Origin: Chitinophagales bacterium
GTDB taxonomy: Bacteria > Bacteroidota > Bacteroidia > Chitinophagales > UBA2359
Assembly: GCA_020629595.1 (NCBI GenBank)
Contig: JAHDDA010000116.1
Location: forward strand, 1-8,004
Direction: 5' to 3'
DNA: 8,004 nt
Part shown: one piece after another, positions 6,922-8,004 of the stretch
Position numbering within the stretch: position 1 is the stretch's first letter
Layout of the letters: each line of letters opens with the position of its first letter
Translations under genes and position numbers: made by a program
The notes under the pieces: model-generated
Databases searched by the model: none
What the model was told of the DNA's origin: nothing
What the model saw: the letters and a program-made list of their open reading frames with translations, nothing else

Positions 6922-7521
6922 TTACCTTTTAAGTATATTTCCTAAAAAACTCATTGCCAAACGCCCTAAGTCGTCTTTAATATCACCATCGCCATCGGCA
7001 TCTAAAAATTGCTCAATTAAACCGCCACCGCCTTTCAATTGTTTTTCGGTACTTTCTTCTTGGGCTTCTTTAATTAAATCACGTAAGCCCATTTGATCTA
7101 AATTGTTTTTACGTTGCTCTTTACCCAATGCACCCATTAAAATTGGTGCTAACATTTCTAAGAAAGAACCCGCTTGATTTTGCTGTAAACCACTTGTTTT
7201 ACCTAATAAATCTTCAATGGTATTTCGTTTTTCACCAAAAACGTGTCCTAAAATTCCACCACCAGGACCTTGCTCATATTGCGGTATAAAATCGGAAAGA
7301 TTATCTAAGATACTTCCATCGTGATCTTTTACAACAGCTTTGTGTAAAGATTCAGCACCTTCAGATTTTGAAGAATTGCGTAAAAGTGCAGTTAATAATA
7401 ACGGAACGGCAGCACCAAGAGCAGTTTGTACCATTTTGTTTTCAATACCTAATTTGCCGCTAATAGCACGTACAGCATCGTCGCCAAAATGATTGATAAT
7501 TGTGTTTAATAAAAAAGACAT
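6922..7521 (-). CDS. DUF937 family protein with Asp-rich EF-hand-like C-terminal loop
   Basis: This is a conserved bacterial protein of the DUF937 (YidB-like) type with no assigned biochemical function. It has 199 residues. The N-terminal half is rich in Ala, Gly and Leu (ALGAAVPLLLTALLRNSS at about 34-51), and a second similar block, FLEMLAPILMGALGKEQ, lies near 120-136. These paired hydrophobic helices with G-A-L-G are the family's hallmark. A Gly-rich stretch (GPGGG at 85-89) and GGGG (164-167) separate the segments. The C-terminus has DADGDGDIKDD (174-184), which resembles a calcium-binding EF-hand or dockerin loop in its first eight positions but lacks Glu at position 12 (Leu185). There is no signal peptide, so it is likely cytoplasmic. 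The ATG at 7521 gives a typical DUF937 N-terminus (MSFLLNTIINHFG). The gene appears monocistronic, with a terminator downstream. Confidence 0.85.
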   Translation of the reverse strand: MSFLLNTIINHFGDDAVRAISGKLGIENKMVQTALGAAVPLLLTALLRNSSKSEGAESLHKAVVKDHDGSILDNLSDFIPQYEQGPGGGILGHVFGEKRNTIEDLLGKTSGLQQNQAGSFLEMLAPILMGALGKEQRKNNLDQMGLRDLIKEAQEESTEKQLKGGGGLIEQFLDADGDGDIKDDLGRLAMSFLGNILKR

Positions 7522-7552
7522 AAAAATTAAATTTTATTTTATATGTAAGATA

Positions 7553-7581
7553 ATTATATTTAAAGTAGCTAATACTTTCAA
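7553..7581 (-). promoter_or_regulatory. Possible promoter of the DUF937 gene
   Basis: On the minus strand TTGAAA (7581-7576) and TATAAT (7558-7553) are separated by 17 nt, 31 nt upstream of the DUF937 ATG. This is a sigma70-like layout. The usual Bacteroidota -7 consensus TAnnTTTG is not matched here, and such boxes arise easily in AT-rich DNA, so the call is tentative. Confidence 0.3.
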
Positions 7582-7634
7582 TCCTTATTACGTTCCTATT
7601 TAAAATTTAGTTCCAAATATTAGAAAAAATCTAA

Positions 7635-8003
7635 CTATTTCTCTGTTAAGTCATACGGACACCACACAAATTTCATTTCCTTGGGTGTAGCTAAAAATAT
7701 GCAGGCTGTTTCTTTGGGGTTTCTATATAAATCCCTAAAGTCATTTACCTTGTCTTTTTCAACAATATTTTTATTCACCATTTCTTCTAGCATAGAAGCA
7801 TTAAAAGACCAATTTGTTTGCGTTTTTTCGGCATCAATTATGGCTTTCCCTAACTGAATAGCCGTTTCTTTATGAGCAATAAAAATAGGATAGCGAGTAA
7901 TATTATGTTCAATCATTTGTTGAGCAATATCTTGTAAATATTCACCAAGCACTTTCATATCTTCCCGAAGGCTCATTATATTTTGTTCGGTATTGTTTTC
8001 CAT
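7635..8003 (-). CDS. Conserved protein of unknown function, about 122 aa
   Basis: I do not recognise a named family, although proteins of this length and style occur in Bacteroidota. The 122-residue product is soluble-looking, with no signal peptide or membrane segment. It starts with an acidic, helical region (MSLREDMKVLGEYLQDIAQQMIE, about 10-32), followed by RYPIFIAHKE (37-46), QLGKAIIDAEK (50-60), TNWSFNASMLEEMV (62-75) and a C-terminal ACIFLATPKEMKFVWCPY (100-117). The alternation of helices and short strands suggests a small alpha/beta fold. The ATG at 8003 is one base from the window edge, so an upstream in-frame start cannot be excluded; Met10 is an alternative. It is co-directional with the DUF937 gene at 113 nt distance, but a possible promoter between them argues against a tight operon. 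Confidence 0.7.
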   Translation of the reverse strand: MENNTEQNIMSLREDMKVLGEYLQDIAQQMIEHNITRYPIFIAHKETAIQLGKAIIDAEKTQTNWSFNASMLEEMVNKNIVEKDKVNDFRDLYRNPKETACIFLATPKEMKFVWCPYDLTEK

Positions 8004-8004
8004 T

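Noticed and set aside
7620..7634. Small hairpin TTAGA-AAAAA-TCTAA right after the stop of the 122-aa gene
   Set aside because: A 5-bp AT-rich stem with no following T tract is expected by chance in this DNA.

Overview
The window looks like chromosomal DNA of a low-GC member of the Bacteroidota, probably from a Flavobacteriia-like lineage. The evidence is the AT-rich composition and codon use, a TAnnTTTG-type -7 element upstream of ileS, little sign of strong Shine-Dalgarno sequences, and a gene set whose protein sequences have the Bacteroidota style (type 2 IleRS, Mpl-like Mur ligase, exonuclease with an ExoX-like tail, polyprenol-phosphate mannose synthase, ScfR-type XRE regulator). I see no insertion sequence, phage gene, CRISPR array, tRNA or rRNA.

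Layout. (1) 1-1922, minus strand: the N-terminal 640 codons of isoleucyl-tRNA synthetase, cut by the window edge just after the KMSKR motif. (2) 1923-2205: divergent intergenic region. It holds a -7 promoter element for ileS and, between that promoter and the ileS start codon, a striking ten-unit array with an 8-nt period whose polarity flips in the middle. (3) 2206-5224, plus strand: three spaced genes read in one direction, for a Mur ligase of the Mpl type (peptidoglycan recycling), a DEDDh 3'-5' exonuclease, and a GT2 polyprenol-phosphate mannosyltransferase that appears to start with TTG. (4) 5251-8003, minus strand, converging on group 3: a conserved protein of unknown function at the right edge, a DUF937 protein followed by tandem hairpins including a good intrinsic terminator, and a large XRE/ImmA-IrrE-like/DUF2083 regulator preceded by overlapping perfect palindromes that look like an operator.

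The genes are mostly housekeeping (translation, cell wall, nucleic acid processing, glycan donor synthesis) and do not form one evident system. The points most worth a second look are regulatory or concern active-site variation: the GIHH version of the class I HIGH motif in IleRS, which in type 2 IleRS is linked to very high mupirocin resistance; the 8-nt periodic inverted array in the ileS leader; the 16-bp palindrome plus third half-site upstream of the regulator; the apparently dead metallopeptidase motif in that regulator; and the TTG start of the mannosyltransferase, preceded by two mutually exclusive hairpins.
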